In this document: positions 36,080 to 48,073 of the stretch, piece by piece
Layout of the letters: each line of letters opens with the position of its first letter
Position numbering within the stretch: the stretch's first letter is position 1
Source of the DNA: Poa pratensis
Lineage: Eukaryota > Streptophyta > Magnoliopsida > Poales > Poaceae
Assembly: GCA_947311845.1 (NCBI GenBank)
Contig: CAMZMU010000034.1
Span: 86,783,257 to 86,847,256, forward strand
Length of the DNA stretch: 64,000 bases
Direction: 5' to 3'
Program-made: the position numbers and the translations under genes
The notes under the pieces: model-generated
What the model was told of the DNA's origin: nothing
The model's input: the letters and a program-made list of their open reading frames with translations, nothing else
Database searches by the model: none

Positions 36080-38752
36080 AGTTCTTGATCAAAAGAAACA
36101 AATTATTACCAACACACAATCATACAAATTATCGATGAGAAAAAACCAGTCAAATAATACCAATCACATAGAAAACAAATTATTAGGTGGGGATAATAAA
36201 AACATTATTACCAATACACACTAGCATACAAGTTATCGATAAGAAATGAACTAGTCAAATATTACCAATCTTATATCAAACAAATTATCACGAGGGGATA
36301 CTATAAACATTATTACCAACACACTATCATATAAATTATCGAGGAGAAAAAACCAGTCAAATATTACCACTCACAAACCAAACAAATTATCAGGTGGGGA
36401 TACTAAAAAATTTATTACCAATACACGAGCATACAAGTTATCGATAAGAAATGAACTAGTCAAATATTACCAATCTTATAGCAAACAAATTATCACGAGG
36501 GGATACTATAAACATTATTACCAAAACACTATCATACAAGTTATCGAGGAGAAAAAACCAGTCAAATATTACCAATCACATACCAAACAAATTATCAGGT
36601 GTGAATACTAAAAACATTATTACCAATACACTAGCATACAAGTTATCGATAAGGAATGAACTAGTCAATGTTACCAATCTTATAACAAACAAATTATCAC
36701 GAGGGGATACTATAAGCATTATTACCAACACACTATTATACAAATTATCGAGGAAAAAAATCCAGTCAAATATTACCAATCACATACCAAACAAATTATC
36801 AGGTGGGGATACTAAAACATTATTACCAATACTCTATCATATAAATTATCGATAAGAAATGAACTAGTCAAATGTTACCAATCATATAACAAACAAATTA
36901 TCACGAGGGGATACTATAAACATTATTACCAACACACTATCATATAAATTATCGAGGAGAAAAAACCAGTCAAATATTACCACTCACAAACCAAACAAAT
37001 TATCAGGTGGGGGATACTAAAAACATTATTATCAATACACGAGCATACAAGTTATCAATAAGAAATGAACTAGTCAAATATTACTAATCTTATAGCAAAC
37101 AAATTATCACGAGGGGGATACTATAAACATTATTACCAACACACTATCATGCAAATTATCGAGGAGAAAAAACCAGTCAAATATTACCAATCACATACCA
37201 AATAAATTATCAGGTGGGGATACTAAAAACATTATTACCAATACACTAGCATACAAGGTATCGATAATGAATGAACTAGTCAATGTTACCAATCTTATAG
37301 CAAACAAATTATCACGAGGGGATACTATAAACATTATTACCAACACACTATCATACAAATTATCGAGGAGAAAAATCCAGTCAAATATTACCAATCACAT
37401 ACCAAACAAATTATCAGGTGGGGATACTAAAAACATTATTACCAATACACTATCATATAAATTATCGATAAGAAATGAACTAGTCAAATGTTACCAATCA
37501 TATAGCAAACAAATTATCACGAGGAGGATACTATAAATATTATTACCAACACACTATCATACAAATTATCGAGGAGAAGAGACCAGTCAAATATTACCAA
37601 CCACATACCAAACAAATTATCAGGTGGGGATACTAAAAACATTATTACCAATACACGAGCATACAAGTTATCGATAAGAAATGAACTAGTCAAATATTAC
37701 CAATCTTATAGCAAACAAATTATCACGAGGGGGATACTATAAACATTATTACCAACACACTATCATACAAATTATCGAGGAGAAAAAACCAGTCAAATAT
37801 TACCAATCAAATACCAAACAAATTATCAGGTGGGGATACTAAAAACATTATTACCAATACACTAGCATACAAGGTATCGATAATGAATGAACTAGTCAAT
37901 GTTACCAGTCTTATAGCAAACAAATTATCACGAGGGGATACTATAAACATTATTACCAACACACTATCATACAAATTATCGAGGAGAAAAATCCAGTCAA
38001 ATATTACCAATCACATACCAAACAAATTATCAGGTGGGGATACTAAAAACATTATTACCAATACACTATCATATAAATTATCGATAAGAAATGAACTAGT
38101 CAAATGTTACCAATCATATAGCAAACAAATTATCACGAGGGGATACTATAAACATTATTATCAACACACTATCATACAAATTATCGAGGAGAAGAGACCA
38201 GTCAAATATTACCAACCACATACCAAACAAATTATCAGGTGGGGATACTAAAAACATTATTATCAATACACTAGCATACAAGTTATCGATAAGAAATGAA
38301 TTAGTCAAATATTACCAATCTTATCGCAAACAAATTATCATGAGGGGGATACTATAAATATTATTACCAACACACTATCATATAAATTATCGAGGAGAAA
38401 AAACCAGTCAAATATTACCAATCACATACCAAACAAATTACCAGGTGGGGATACTAAAAACATTATTACCAATACACTATCGTACAAATTATCGATAAGA
38501 AATGAACTAGTCAAATGTTACCAATCATATAGCAAACTAATTATCACGAGGGGATACTATAAACATTATTGCCAACACACTATCATATAAATTATCGAGG
38601 AGAAGAAACCAGTCAAATATTACCAATCACATAGCAAATAAATTATCAGGTGGAGGATACTAAAAACATTATTACCAATATACTAGCATATAAGTTATCG
38701 ATAAGAAATGAACTAGTCAAATATTACCAATCATATATCAAACAAATTATCC
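36080..38752. repeat. AT-rich satellite array with 103/205/616-bp periodicity
   Basis: About 26 monomers of about 103 bp alternate in two types. Type A carries aggtggggatac, type B cacgaggggatac. Dimers start near 36180, 36391, 36595, 36800, 37004, 37210, 37416, 37620, 37827, 38032, 38237, 38441 and 38646, about 205 bp each. Variants recur every third dimer: tatcgataatgaatg at 37260 and 37876; cacgagcatacaag at 36425, 37040 and 37655; and gaggagaagagacc near 37570 and 38186. This gives a higher-order unit of about 616 bp across roughly 36400-38250. No coding role. Confidence 0.92.
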
Positions 38753-39424
38753 CTGAGCCTCCCTCCGCATGCACTCGAAATGGAGAGCTGCCAGCACCGC
38801 GCGTGCTTTAGCCTAAGAAAAAAGGGAACTTAAACTAAATTTAGCAAAACAAAAACCAGTGGTTTTTGGGAAAAACTTGTTGCTCAAAAAGGAAACTTAA
38901 AATAAATTTAGCTTAAGAAAAATGAGTTTTCACACAACATACATGTTTCTTTCAAAATAATAGGAAAATGTTTTCAGTTTACATATCCTTTTTATTTTAT
39001 TGATCTATTCCCTCGGTTCCAAATGAGATAATTTCCATTTATTTACATTAGATATATATAGACATGTTACATTTATAGATATATCCGTATGTGGACAAAT
39101 GGAAGCAATCTAATAGAGAAGTGAGTATATAACAAGATAATAGGTCAGCGAAAAATAGATATTCACGCAACAAAATAAAGAGAGTAAAAAGGAATAGAGA
39201 AAATAGATAAGCGCTTTTTATACATGTGCATGGCCAGCTAAAAAAAGCTCACGTCGCATGTCTCCAGAAAAATTGTGATTAGAGATCCGTACATGCAGGG
39301 AGTCGTTAGCAGTAAAAAAAAAAGGCGAAACATGTACGCAGTTAATGCACCACGGTAATTAATGGGACTGAAAAGCGAGCGAGCGCTCGCGCTCGAAGAC
39401 TAGCCAATTCGCCCATTAAGCGCA
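38753..39424. other. Spacer between satellite and MITE
   Basis: AT-rich, no gene recognised. At about 39006 tattccctcggttcc resembles one Stowaway end, but no matching right end follows, so it is at most a half-element. Confidence 0.35.
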
Positions 39425-39729
39425 TACTCCCTCCGTCTTCAAATAAGTGGACATATAGAAATTTCAAGGCAAATTATGAAATGGATTAAAAAATGCATTG
39501 GAAATGTGCAAATCACCATCTCTCTCTTCCTTAATTGCCACACCTCCAATGAGCTAAGTGCATGTAGAAAATGAGGATACCATGCATTAGACATTATTGG
39601 CCTTGATTCCCGTGTGATGAGAGAGAAGAATTTTTTTCCACTTCAAAGTGCATTGGAAATCTAGACGTACACTCTTTTGTGGAAAAATTTCAAACCTAAA
39701 CGTCCACTTATTCGAGGACGGAGGGAGTA
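39425..39729. mobile_element. Stowaway MITE
   Basis: About 305 bp flanked by TA on both sides. The terminal inverted repeats are ctccctccgtcttcaaataa (left) and the complement ttattcgaggacggagggag (right). This is the classic Tc1/mariner-derived Stowaway structure, with no ORF. Confidence 0.9.
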
Positions 39730-42700
39730 TTCCTCAATCTGTAGTCCTGTACGCTGCCTTGCAGGTCTCTCCCAGGATTCATTCATCTCGCCACTCGCCA
39801 TATCATCGCTACTCGCTAGGTGTTAATATTAGGCCAAGAGAATATGGGGAACCGGGGGAAGCAGCCAAGTAGTAGCGGCACAGCAGGCCGCCGCCCACAG
39901 ACAATGGGTCAGGGGGTCGCCGGAGGCACGGTCACGGAGTACCGGCCGCCGGCCGGAGGTCCAGCAGCGGGCAGCGCCGCGTGCGGAGCTGAGAGCCTGC
40001 GACCAGCCACCAAGTCGATCTTCTAATCATAACAAAAAAATTGTCTTCTCCTTCAACCAGGTCCGCCCATTGATTTCTTTGTAGCTCCGCCGCTGGCTCT
40101 GGCCGCGACGGTCCGAAAGGAGACGATAGAATTCCGACTCCATAATATTTTTTTTCTTGAAGACTTGCCTCTGCGTGTTGTTCCTGTGCTTGCGTCGACA
40201 GTTCATGGCGTTGCGCGTCAAGCGTTTGAGCTGTTCAGGTCAGGACGCAAGTGGACGGGCCGCTGGACATCCGCGTCCGTCAGTCTCGTTTCGCTAAGGC
40301 TAATCACATGTTTAGCGGACGCCCACATCCGCCAGTTGAATTGCTCCAGCGTCTGTTGGACAGAGCGGACCAGCCGCTTCCAACGAGCTAGCTACACAGG
40401 GAAATAATCAAAGAGATGCCCTTTACCGTACTTGTACGTGGTGCATCGATCTCATGCTGTCAACTAGCTTTTGAGGACCTTCTTTGCAGTTTGCAAAATT
40501 CAGATCGAATCAACAGATCAACAGATCGAATCAAAAATATGGGAACGGGGGTTGGTAGGGGAAAAACCAGGCATGCTCCTCGCCCCGCAGATTGCTGTGG
40601 TAGGGGAACAGCCGGGCGGCGGCCGAGCGGCCAGGTGCTGGCGGCAATCGATCTTTGGTGCTGTTGTACCCTGTACATGCGCTTGTGCGAGACAGAGACG
40701 GATTCTTCTCCTCCGAGCGGGCAGCTGCTGGCGGCGAGTCCTAGGTGGTGCTGGGGGCCGAGGGCGTCGCTGCCATACGTCGAGGTCGATGGGGCTTGCG
40801 GGGGGCGGCCGAGGAGCCAGGCGGCAGTCGAGGAGCTAGGCGGCGGCCGACCGACCAGGAGCTGCGGCGGCAATCTTAGGTGCCAGGAGACGGCGGACGG
40901 CCACGGACTACAGTGGACAAACAAACGCTTTCCGTCAGGACCGCCAAATTTCGGCGGCCCATCCGCTTAGCCGTTTTGGGCCCTGAAGCGGCCCGGACAG
41001 AGCGGACAGGCGGAATCCGTGTCCGCCTGCATCTTGAACTATAGTGTATTACTGTTACACTCTGGTCGCAAGTACTTGTACATGCAGGCTACTCCAAGCT
41101 ATAGCGTGTCGCGGCACGTACATGCCAGTTGCCACTGACTGCACGTTCCTACCAGCTAGCGCAGTAATTAACTACTCACTCCGTTCCAATTTAATTGACT
41201 TGATATCCACCAAATGTGGCGAACGGAGCGAACCAAACGCACGCGCGTTTGGTCAGCGTTTTGTCCGTTTGGGTCGGCAAACGGACGCGCGTCCGGCCCA
41301 GATCCGCCCCTTTTTGGCCAGTGCGTCCAATGAGCCGACGCATTGAGACCGCCCGGCCAGGGTTTTGATCTTTTTTTCCCCGGCTAGGGTTTTGCATTCC
41401 ACCGGCGCCAATGATTTTGCAGTCCACCCGCCAAATTCACTGCGGCGACCGAGGGAGGCCCAAGGACGAACAAAATGAGACCCCCGTGACGGGCTGGGCT
41501 CGGAAGCAGCACCCAACTACCACCACCGGCCCCATCTGTGGTTAGCTGGGCGGCATTTTCATACGGATTGCGCACGAACAAAATGAGTAGCCAACGCTGC
41601 TCGATCATTCATACGGATTGGAGCCAGCGGAATTGGAAATTCGAAAGGGATCGGCTCGATCTGTGATCGACGACGAGGTGCTTGCTGTAAATGTGTTGGA
41701 GCTGTGTGGGTGCGTGCATGAATTGAAGCGAGACCTACCGCCGGTCCACCTCGTCATTTACGCGTACGAGCGGCCTACGTGCGAAACGGTTTTGAACTGC
41801 AGTGGCCGCCGACCTGACCCACGATCGTCGCTTCGTACTGCTGCTAAGCCACTAGCTGGCTACTGTACCATAAAAATGCACTTGTAGTCTGAAACTGAAG
41901 ATACAAAGGGCGGAGAGAGAGCAACGCACCGTATATATACCTACAGTCATTTCCCAGGCACATCCAACCTGCATCGTAAAAAATGACCAAGAATATTTCT
42001 TTCTTACAAAGATTAGCAGTCATATATTTAATTTAACCAAATCCGAGCCTTACCCCTCCCCAAAATGAAACTATAAACATGCCTAAGGGGAATTCGTCCT
42101 TGTCTTCAACCTATCGATGACACGCCATGAATCTAGCTCAAAACCGCAACAATCGGCGTAACATTTGTCGGAAATTCACCGGACGTTGCGAGGAGATAGA
42201 CGAGGAGACCTTTGCTCCATGTCAACGCAGATTGGGCCGAGCAGTAAGTTATAATTGTCCATTGCCTCCACCTCTTGGACAAATCACACGAGATACAACA
42301 AATTAATAAAGTAGATCAAGAAATTTCAGAGGCCCTAGTGCGAACTCAATAAATGGGCCCTAAGTTACACGGCCTCTTTTTTTTTCACTGTCATATATGT
42401 GTATTTGTACCAGTATGCCCCCCAAATTTGTATGGGCCCCGGGCTGTTTTACCTCTCGCACTGGGCCTAACACGGCCCTGACTCCGCACGAGCATCAGGA
42501 TTCATGGTCTCCCCAGCCTCCCGGCGTCAAAACTAGCCACCAGTGGTGAGCGAGACCGTTGGCTAGGATGAGAACCGTGTGGCAGAAACTGCCGTAAAAC
42601 CAAGGACGAGGACTGGCAGAATTATGTAAATAGTTTCCACATCTTTGGTTCTCCCAACAAAGTTCTACAATTTTTGTACATGTAGTATTACTTTTCAATA

Positions 42701-43398
42701 TCACAATAATGTTCAATAACATATGAATTGAGACATATGGACTAGTTTTGCATCCACCCTTCCTCTTTTCCATTTTTTTTTTGCATCGGTGTAGTGTGGT
42801 TTTGAGACATATGGATTGCACCGAACCCGTTGAAGGTAGTCCATCATGAACTATTTGGTGTCGAGGGATGCCACACACATAGAGTAATCTGAATAATTTT
42901 TTGATAAAGGGAATATATTAATATCGCGAAGATAGCGATTACACACGGTTTCTGCACCAACAAGATGCCCGAAGACATTCAGAATGCACACAACCAAAAA
43001 AGAAAAATACATTAGATTGAATAATCTAATGGATTCGCTCGTTCAACAATTGCCTTCTTTCTTCATTTTTTTGGTCACATTTTCAGCGTTTGAAACAACA
43101 CCATACATCCGGATCAAATCTTGAAACACACAGTATATAACAAATAAATCTAAAATCGCATAACCTTTTCACCAAAATTTTGCACACCTCGTTTATAAGG
43201 AAGTGGTTGGGATTTTTTTGAGAGATTAGCAAACATGATTTAAAACGATAGTATCCTCCATAACTTAGTCGTCCTCGTCGTCATGACAGCGTTTCTTCAA
43301 AAGGAAAATGAAGCGTGGCTTGGTCAAAATACAGGGAAGGTTTTAACGCCCATTAAACCCCTCACTCCCCTCCCATGGTCCCACGATTTCCGCCTCCT
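39730..43398. other. Intergenic region upstream of the POLAR-like gene
   Basis: No gene supported. ORFs such as 40416-40970 are GC-rich and resemble no family I know. At 41176-41228 ctcactccgttcc and gaacggagcg are inverted and 50 bp apart, possibly a collapsed Stowaway. The phrases aagtggacgggccgctggacatccg (split near 40250) and agcggacaggcggaatccg (near 41000) look like diverged DNA-transposon sequence. Around 42900-43010 is sequence like a common grass interspersed repeat (gataaagggaatatattaat). Confidence 0.35.
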
Positions 43399-43406
43399 TA
43401 TAAATA
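43399..43406 (+). promoter_or_regulatory. TATA box of the POLAR-like gene
   Basis: TATAAATA, 98 bases before the ATG at 43504, implying a 5' untranslated region of about 70 bases. Confidence 0.65.
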
Positions 43407-43503
43407 CACGCGAGTCCATCACACCCATGGAATCAATCCACAATCAACGATTTCCCTCCCGATTCCCGCATAATTCCGTGTCCAGGGTCGAAATCCATCG
43501 CAG

Positions 43504-44997
43504 ATGGCAATGGAGAAAAGCACGGCGCAGCCACTGCCATTTCCGCCGCGCCTCTCGGCCTCTTCCACTTCCTCGCCCGCCACCGTCGGCGCCCTCCTCA
43601 ACAGTGCCGCCGCTGGTGCCAGCATGGCCCCGCGCGAGTGCCGCTCACCCCGGTCGCTGCTGTCCCGCATCCTCGGCAGGGGCGGCGGCGGGTTCGGCTG
43701 CCGCATGCGCCTCCCACGCTACTGCTCCAGCGGCGCCGGCGCGGCCGCCAAGGATGATGCCGGAGAGGAGGTGGCTGCGCCCAATGTGGCGGCGAGTAAT
43801 CGAGCAGAGGCCCGCGAATCGCCTCGGAGTTCCCTGCAAGGTACGTGTTCATAGTGATCGCGGTTACTGAATGTAAAACTCGGTATCACTGGCTTGACGT
43901 GGCGGCCTAAATGACGGGGGATGGTCGTCTGCGCAGAGAAGAAGTCTGCGGCGTCGGAGGTGTCGGCGGCGAGCCTCGGGCTGGGCGCGGGCCTGGTGCT
44001 TCTGCTGTCCAAGGGCGCGGCAGAGCTGAGCAGGATGGCCGGGCTTCGCGCCCAGATGGAGCGGCTGGTGATGGATGCCAAGGCGGAGGCCCGTGGCGGC
44101 GGCCGCTCTGACGAGGACGGCGCCAGCGTCGTCAAGGAGCGCATCGTCTTCGCCGACGCCAGCGACGAGAACACCTTCTCGTCACGCGGCTCGCGCTCTG
44201 CCGCCGCCTCGGCCAGCGAAAATACTGGCGCCGCGATGGATCAGATGGAGGCAGAGCTCGAGGCGGAACTGACGCGCCTGCAGCTCGCATTCGACCACGA
44301 CGGCGAGGAGTGCGCCACGCCGCTGCGAGATCACAAGCTCGAGGTACTGTCATGTTGCTTGAACTACTCAACCACAAGTGCGCTCTGCAATCCAAATCTG
44401 CCAGTTATCTAAACCGTTTTGCTATTCCTCTCGAGTGAGAATTAAGTTAGATCTCACTTAACTCTAATCCCATCAGATTTACATCGTGATTCTTGAGATA
44501 TAATTGAAAAATTCTCAGTTGCATATGTAACTGGATGGAATTATCTGAGCGAGAGAGTTAACTTAATTCTCTCGAGTGAGACCTATTCGCTCTCGTATCT
44601 AAAGTCCCATCTATGTTCGCAGTCCGAGCCGAAGAGCGATGTCTCCTCCGAGAGCGGCTCCCCTGCTTGCGTCGACCACGACGGCATTGTCATCGACTAC
44701 GGAACAGGGGAATGCAAGGAAGACGACGACACCGACGTGGATGATGAGGAGGATGACCAAGCAGAGGACGTGGAGGAAGAGAGCATGCTGTGCCACGGCG
44801 GCGTGCCGGCCCGGGTGCTGGAGCGGAGGCTGCACGAGCTGCTGCAGTCGCGGCACGAGGAGCGGATTGCGGAGCTCGAGACGGAGCTGAAGTGCGCGCA
44901 GAGGAAGCTGCGGGAGAAGGAGCGCGACGTGTCCCGGTGGCGCGACACCGCCAAGCTCGCTTCCCGCCACAAGGACGACTCCCGCCTCATCAGGTAG
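43504..44997 (+). CDS. POLAR-like protein (asymmetric division / polarity family), three exons
   Basis: Exons 43504-43840, 43937-44343 and 44623-44997 join in phase to 372 codons. Boundaries: AAG|GTACGT, TGCGCAG|AGAAG, GAG|GTACTG, TTCGCAG|TCCGAG. The N-terminus is serine/alanine-rich with an R/G patch (about residues 50-70). A hydrophobic LGLGAGLVLLLS stretch is near residue 125, then a coiled coil (about 138-165). A conserved MEAELEAELTRLQLAFD block lies near residue 220. An acidic run is near 280-300. The C-terminal coiled coil contains PARVLERRLHELLQSRHEER (about 310-330) and CAQRKLREKERDVSRW. These C-terminal blocks match Arabidopsis POLAR and its relatives, which form cortical crescents in stomatal-lineage cells. 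The stop directly follows CAG|GTAGAA-like sequence, so a further 3' exon is possible. Confidence 0.8.
44437..44571. repeat. Inverted repeat in POLAR-like intron 2
   Basis: gagaattaagtta (44437-44449) and its complement taacttaattctc (44559-44571), each next to ctcgagtga. This could be a small MITE or a hairpin; no target duplication was found. Confidence 0.45.
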
Positions 44998-45197
44998 AAG
45001 AATCAAACAAACAACCATGGGTATTCTCATCAGGATCTATGTATTCTCAATTCGATCATGCAACTACTAGATGATAAGTTATTCATTCCCTCTGGATCGA
45101 CCAAATACACTCATACATGGGTTCCGGCGTGATGAAAAATGCACGATTAATCAATTGATCTTCGTCACTCCGTTAATTTTCTTTGTTGAGTACAATC

Positions 45198-47956
45198 TCA
45201 GACCACCAAACCAGGTCCACCATAGAAGATGCTCATACCAGAATCGTCAACTCGAAAACTGTTGACGGTATACAAGTTGGAGTTACTCGTGCCGTACTCG
45301 ACTTTGAAGTTATCCTCCGGGGTGATATACTTGTTGTTCTCGTCTATGATCTGGACGTTCTTCATGAAAGCTGCTCTTTTAAATCCTTCCGATGCGAAAT
45401 GCCCGCTGCCCATCTGTGGGGCGTTTGACGAGGCGGTCGGCCCCTGAACAACTCCTCCCCAGAATGCGAAATCGCCTTTGTCGTTCATGAAAGTGAACAA
45501 TGCACTTGGCCAATATCCAATCGGAGTGTTACTTTTACCATACATCAACCACCAATTCTTTGACTTTGGGTCCTAAAATAAATCAAGATTGTAGGGTAAA
45601 TGCCTGTTCAAAATCTGGTGAGACAGTAGGCTACTGAACTTAATATATATGACGATGTAAAACCCTTATTGCTCTTTGCAATTTTTTTATTTGAAACAAG
45701 GCAAAAACTTTGCCTTATATATATTTTAGTAGGCATTTTTTTCCTTTTATGTTGGTTATCCACATTAAATAAATCAAGTGAATACTAATTTGCGCACATA
45801 TCATTTGTACACGCTACTTTAGAAATCACAAGAATAAGAGAATACCTTGAAAATATGAACTCTTATTACATATTGTGGTCCATCATAGACTGAAACATGG
45901 TGCATTCTTGCTCCAAGACCAAACTTGCGGCTGACTTGCACGAAACCACGACAACTGTTATCAATGCACGACTTTTTTTCGAGCCCTTCAGTCTAGATAG
46001 TTTGTTCAAAGGTCAAAAAAACACTATATTAATTTATTACCAAAATTTATATAGACCATAATAGCATGTATAAAAAAAAGAATATATTACCCAAGCAATA
46101 TGAAACCTAACAAAGGTATCACCACTCAGGCTTGGATTTACTTCAAGACCAACACCTATCCTGTCCGTGTGTTCTCCTCCTCCATTATTAATTTGTACCC
46201 ACGACGCACTAAAATCCTTACTATCTTTATTCACCTTTGGCTCAAAAACACTTAGTGTAGCACTTGCACCATATACCTCATCCTTGTACTTGATGCCTGC
46301 AACCTACAGGAAACAAAATTAACATCGGTAAATGAGAAGGCTGAATATTATGTATACATAAAACCATAATAGGATATAACCCCTCTTCTCCAATGTGTAA
46401 GGGGACCTACTGTAATTATAATAATATTAAAATATGGGTCATGTGAGGCGCACGTAATGATACTGGATTCATATTTAAAAGTATTTCCAATATTTTACTT
46501 TTTGTGTCATATTACTCACGCTTGGTTGATAAAGCTTAAATCTGAAGGTGCCTGTCCGCCTCACATTTTTGAACGAAAAAAGTAACATCCAATGATATAA
46601 CCTAATGTTGACAATTTTTGGGAGTTTGGGACAAGATCAAACTCTCCAATAGAGTTTTGGTACTTGGCAATGGAAATTGAATTCCTTCACATATCATTAC
46701 AAGAAATTTATAGACAACTCATTCACTGAATACAGGAATGAGAAGTTACAAAGAATAACTACTAATTACCAAAATATTTCATATTAGGAGGCCTTCAATA
46801 TACTCTACATGCGTACTCTTTTTCTTACATCAATTCATTGTTCCAATGAATAATTTAATGACCCTAAATATATAATCTAGGAAACTAATTGTGGAATTAA
46901 ATGTTAGCCACCAAAGATGGCTTTTCCCTTGGAATAATTTATTAGAATAAAATTATATTATTAAAATTGTCTATGGTGGATTCTGTATCCAACTATGTAA
47001 TAAATTGGATGTGCATCATGGATGCGACAATTCTACGCCAGTTACCATAATAAGTCTTGATGTAAAAATAAAGCATAATAAATCTAATGTTAAGAAAATC
47101 ACATCAAAATATTATACAAAACTCACTTCTCGTTGTTGTATATCCATGCTACTCACTCCATCGACATTATGTGCTTCTATTGTGCCACTTTTATTGTTAC
47201 GAAATATTGGAACTGTTCCTGTCGGGCATTCAATGATAGATGGTTGTACTTCTAACACAGAATGTGGAAACACATGTTCGATATCCAACCCAACAGGGAA
47301 AGAACTTGGTTGCATCTGCTTGAAAATAAAACTTGGTTAAGGAATCAATTATTTCGAATACATGTAGAATCCATACAAAACATGGTGAAACTTAATTCAT
47401 TACTGCAAAACATATGACAAAAGTTTGCATGTTTCACTTTTATTCTTTTTCAATATTAAAAAGATATAAATAAATTCTGAAACAAGAAGGGACAAGAACA
47501 AGCTAATTGAAATAATGTAATGCAAATCAAAATAACCATGATGAAAGTAATATTATATTCTACTGCCTACCACCCGTGGATTTGAGTGAAGGCAAAATCC
47601 ATTTATGTACCAAAACATAAATCAATAGTAACTTGAGAAAATCATGAATGTAAAATATTTTGATCAAATTAATTTACCTGGATTTTGTGGTCTTTCAACA
47701 GTGGGTGGTTAAATGATGGTTGCGCATTTACATCAATGCAGTCATAGACATCTCCACCTTTAATCTATTTTTACATTTCCCCTGCTTGTTAGCCACCAAA
47801 ATGATGCAAAATAAACAAAATAAGATGCATACTACTTCATACCTGAATGGTTTTATTAACTTGTATGTGCTTTTTACTGTTTATACCTTTTACTCTGGTG
47901 ACTAGAACTAGAAACGACAGAGGAAGGATCATTCTAATAGCTTGCTTTTCTTTCAT
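45198..47956 (-). CDS. Neprosin-family (DUF239) secreted protein, six exons, catalytic glutamates substituted
   Basis: Exons, in transcript order: 47956-47843, 47764-47678, 47315-47127, 46303-46091, 45992-45846, 45572-45198. All have GT-AG ends and join in phase to 374 codons. Residues 8-24 ([17 protein letters not shown]) look like a signal peptide. The activation-peptide region has [20 protein letters not shown] (about 42-61) and [11 protein letters not shown] (about 97-107). The neprosin domain spans about 130-370, with [37 protein letters not shown] and the ending FYGGPG. Family members are prolyl-cleaving glutamic peptidases. The usual glutamates in IExGW and WGGE are here G180 (IGVGLEV) and V291 (WGGVV), 111 residues apart as in active members. 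It is probably a pseudoenzyme or has shifted function. No stop or frameshift. Confidence 0.85.
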
Positions 47957-47999
47957 TGTGAAAAAACTGAATTTTCTATTTCATAATGTTTATACCACC

Positions 48000-48008
48000 A
48001 TATATATA
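48000..48008 (-). promoter_or_regulatory. Possible TATA box of the neprosin-family gene
   Basis: A tatatatat run 45-52 bases upstream of the ATG on the minus strand. The 5' untranslated region would be very short. The Helitron end lies 66 bases further upstream. Confidence 0.4.
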
Positions 48009-48073
48009 TGCGCCAGATCCTATCAGGCATTTAATGGGACAAATTATTATAATAATGGCCTAAAGATTTCATA

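Noticed and set aside
36576..38308. Repeated 64-122-codon ORFs
   Set aside because: They recur at the satellite period and encode nothing recognisable.
36080..38752. CRISPR-like regular repeat array
   Set aside because: Contiguous satellite monomers without spacers, in plant DNA.
39006..39150. Third Stowaway MITE
   Set aside because: Only one end-like sequence, no inverted partner or TA pair.
40416..40970. 184-codon plus-strand ORF
   Set aside because: GC-rich, overlapping ORFs on both strands, no domain and no splice context; probably DNA-transposon-derived sequence.
43719..44174. 151-codon minus-strand ORF
   Set aside because: Antisense to POLAR-like exons 1-2, which have consistent splice phases and conserved family blocks.
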